Source: Psychromonas sp. Urea-02u-13
Lineage (GTDB): Bacteria; Pseudomonadota; Gammaproteobacteria; Enterobacterales; Psychromonadaceae
Length of the DNA: 64,000 nt
Assembly (NCBI RefSeq): GCF_002835995.1
Contig: NZ_PJBZ01000069.1
Span: 1-64,000, forward strand
Direction of reading: 5' to 3'
The position numbers and the translations under genes are program-made. Below the pieces are notes generated by a model, which made no database searches, was not told the DNA's origin, and was given only the letters and a program-made list of their open reading frames with translations. Below are positions 62,516 through 64,000 of the stretch, piece after piece (position 1 is the stretch's first letter; the number at the start of each line of letters is the position of its first letter).

Positions 62516-64000
62516 ATGTTAATCGATTTTGCAACGTCACCGTTGTCGATTTTACCTGCTGTTATTGCATTAGGTTTGGCTATTATCACACGCCGTGTTT
62601 TAGTATCGCTGGGTGTTGGTATTGTACTGGGAGCATTGTTACTTTCTAACTTTGCCCCTATTGAAGCACTCACTTATGTTGCAACCACAGTTAAAGGTGT
62701 CGTAATAGAAGATGGCGGTATTAATACTTGGAACATGAGTATTGTTGCCTTCCTATTATTACTCGGCATGATGACCGCATTATTGACGCTTTCAGGCGGT
62801 ACGCGTGCATTTGCTAACTGGGCACTTGAGCATATTAAAGATAAACGTGGCGCTTCGCTACTGGCTGCCTTCTTAGGTGTGTTTATCTTTATCGATGATT
62901 ACTTTAATAGTTTAGCGGTAGGTTCAATTTCACGTCCTGTGACTGACCGATTTAACGTTTCCCGCGCAAAACTCGCTTACATACTAGATTCGACAGCTGC
63001 ACCTATGTGTATCTTGATGCCCGTTTCTAGTTGGGGCGCTTATATCATGACGATTATCGGTGGTATTTTAGTTAGCCACGGTATGACTGATTACTCACCT
63101 CTTGGTGCTTATATGGCGCTGATACCAATGAACTTTTATGCATTGTTCAGTTTATTAATGGTATTTGCTGTTATCTACTTCAAACTCGATATTGGTGCGA
63201 TGAAACACCATGAACAAGAAGCTGAAAAACGTGGTGCTGAGCACGCGGGTGATAACAACGCGGCTAACTTAAAAGACGAACTAGGTATACATGAAAGCGA
63301 ACTGGGTAAAGTTTCTGACTTAATCTACCCGATTTTAGCGCTGATTGGTGCAACCTTATTCTTCATGATGTACACAGGTAATCAAGCGCTTGCTAAAAGT
63401 GATTTAGCCTTTTCTGTATTAGGTGCTTTTGAGAATACTGATGTAGGTGCATCATTGGTTTATGGTGGACTTGTTGGTCTTTTATTAAGCTTAACAACTA
63501 CTTTTAAGCAAAAACTACCGTTAAAAGAAATTGGTTATGCCCTATGGGTGGGTGCTAAATCAATGTTTGGCGCGATTATCATTCTGTTCTTTGCTTGGTC
63601 TATCGGCTCTGTCATTGGTGATATGAAAACTGGCGCTTACTTATCAAGCCTAGTACAAGGTAATATCGGTTTACATTGGTTACCGGTTATCCTGTTTGTT
63701 TTATCTGGCGCAATGGCGTTTTCAACGGGTACTTCATGGGGTACGTTTGGCATCATGTTACCGATTGCAGGCGACATGGCGGGTGCAACAGATTTAGCGC
63801 TAATGTTACCGATGTTAAGTGCAGTATTAGCGGGCTCTGTATTTGGTGATCACTGTTCACCTATCTCAGATACCACCATACTTTCTTCAACAGGTGCGCG
63901 TTGTAAACATATCGACCATGTTGCAACACAATTACCTTACGCGTTATCGATTGCTTTAATCTCTGCAATTGGTTTTGTTGTATTAGGTTTTACTAGTTCA
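62516..64000 (+). CDS. Na+/H+ antiporter, NhaC family (3' end outside window)
   Basis: Open for 495 codons to the window edge from the ATG at 62516 (AAAGGGA upstream). Multi-spanning inner-membrane protein: LSILPAVIALGLAIITRRVL at the start, GVFIFIDDYFNSLAVGSISR, STAAPMCILMPVSSWGAYIM, SGAMAFSTGTSWGTFGIMLP and GSVFGDHCSPISDTTILSST, all NhaC/COG1757 landmarks. Exchanges Na+ for H+ in salt and pH homeostasis, fitting a marine host. A histidine-containing acidic loop (KHHEQEAEKRGAEHAGDNN) lies mid-protein. Confidence 0.9.
   Translation, partial: MLIDFATSPLSILPAVIALGLAIITRRVLVSLGVGIVLGALLLSNFAPIEALTYVATTVKGVVIEDGGINTWNMSIVAFLLLLGMMTALLTLSGGTRAFANWALEHIKDKRGASLLAAFLGVFIFIDDYFNSLAVGSISRPVTDRFNVSRAKLAYILDSTAAPMCILMPVSSWGAYIMTIIGGILVSHGMTDYSPLGAYMALIPMNFYALFSLLMVFAVIYFKLDIGAMKHHEQEAEKRGAEHAGDNNAANLKDELGIHESELGKVSDLIYPILALIGATLFFMMYTGNQALAKSDLAFSVLGAFENTDVGASLVYGGLVGLLLSLTTTFKQKLPLKEIGYALWVGAKSMFGAIIILFFAWSIGSVIGDMKTGAYLSSLVQGNIGLHWLPVILFVLSGAMAFSTGTSWGTFGIMLPIAGDMAGATDLALMLPMLSAVLAGSVFGDHCSPISDTTILSSTGARCKHIDHVATQLPYALSIALISAIGFVVLGFTSS

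Overview
The window looks like chromosomal DNA of an AT-rich marine gammaproteobacterium. A Psychromonas-like (or Moritella/Colwellia-like) host is my inference, from the monomeric NADP isocitrate dehydrogenase, the asnC/asnA pair, RluE, gltBD, the ECF-ChrR photoprotection operon and many short intergenic repeats. I saw no rRNA, intact tRNA or CRISPR array. The first gene (MATE pump) and the last (NhaC-type antiporter) run off the window edges.

Layout. 1-9.9 kb: MATE pump and AraC regulator, asnC/asnA with palindromic operators, an isopenicillin-N-synthase-like oxygenase, a VOC protein, a flavin reductase divergent from a Cys-rich SufR-like regulator, a small Cys-rich protein behind a Fur-like box, a solute-binding protein, a DMT exporter and a nitroreductase. 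10-17.3 kb: LysR regulator, then a small accessory stretch (Crp/Fnr-type regulator, VOC protein) bracketed by an intact gene at 14.5 kb and its degenerate duplicate at 11.2 kb, then another DMT exporter and two membrane-associated proteins. 17.4-20.9 kb: two long dispersed repeats and a retron: candidate msr-msd RNA, reverse transcriptase, and an ATPase-TOPRIM (OLD-like) effector, all very AT-rich. 21-24.4 kb: rluE and icd.

25-36.3 kb is a Fur-box-marked iron island. It holds a two-component system, a TonB-dependent siderophore receptor, and a nine-gene cluster (PepSY membrane protein, DUF2271, DUF4198, small periplasmic protein, DUF6162, then ZnuA-like binding protein, ATPase, permease and a second degenerate binding protein). 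Its order resembles the Pseudomonas FpvGHJK-FpvCDEF system, which releases iron from ferri-siderophore in the periplasm and imports it. No siderophore biosynthesis genes are present here, so I infer use of foreign siderophores.

36.3-43.6 kb: outer-membrane barrel plus lipoprotein pair, LysR regulator divergent from a metallo-beta-lactamase-fold hydrolase, a third DMT exporter, a MITE-like element, DUF3334 and an unknown protein. 43.9-53.8 kb: an ECF sigma/ChrR anti-sigma pair with an ECF11-like promoter, heading a photo-oxidative stress operon (DUF523/DUF1722, photolyase, SnoaL-like, SDR, FAD oxidoreductase, DUF1365, cyclopropane-fatty-acid synthase, DUF2878, chalcone-isomerase-like, DUF3833). 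The last two genes of that operon and the neighbouring gltS all carry frameshifts, so 53.1-54.9 kb is either a decaying patch or a stretch of poor sequence. 55-64 kb: small membrane protein, glutamate synthase gltBD, a 101-bp tandem duplication starting at the gltD stop codon, and the NhaC antiporter.
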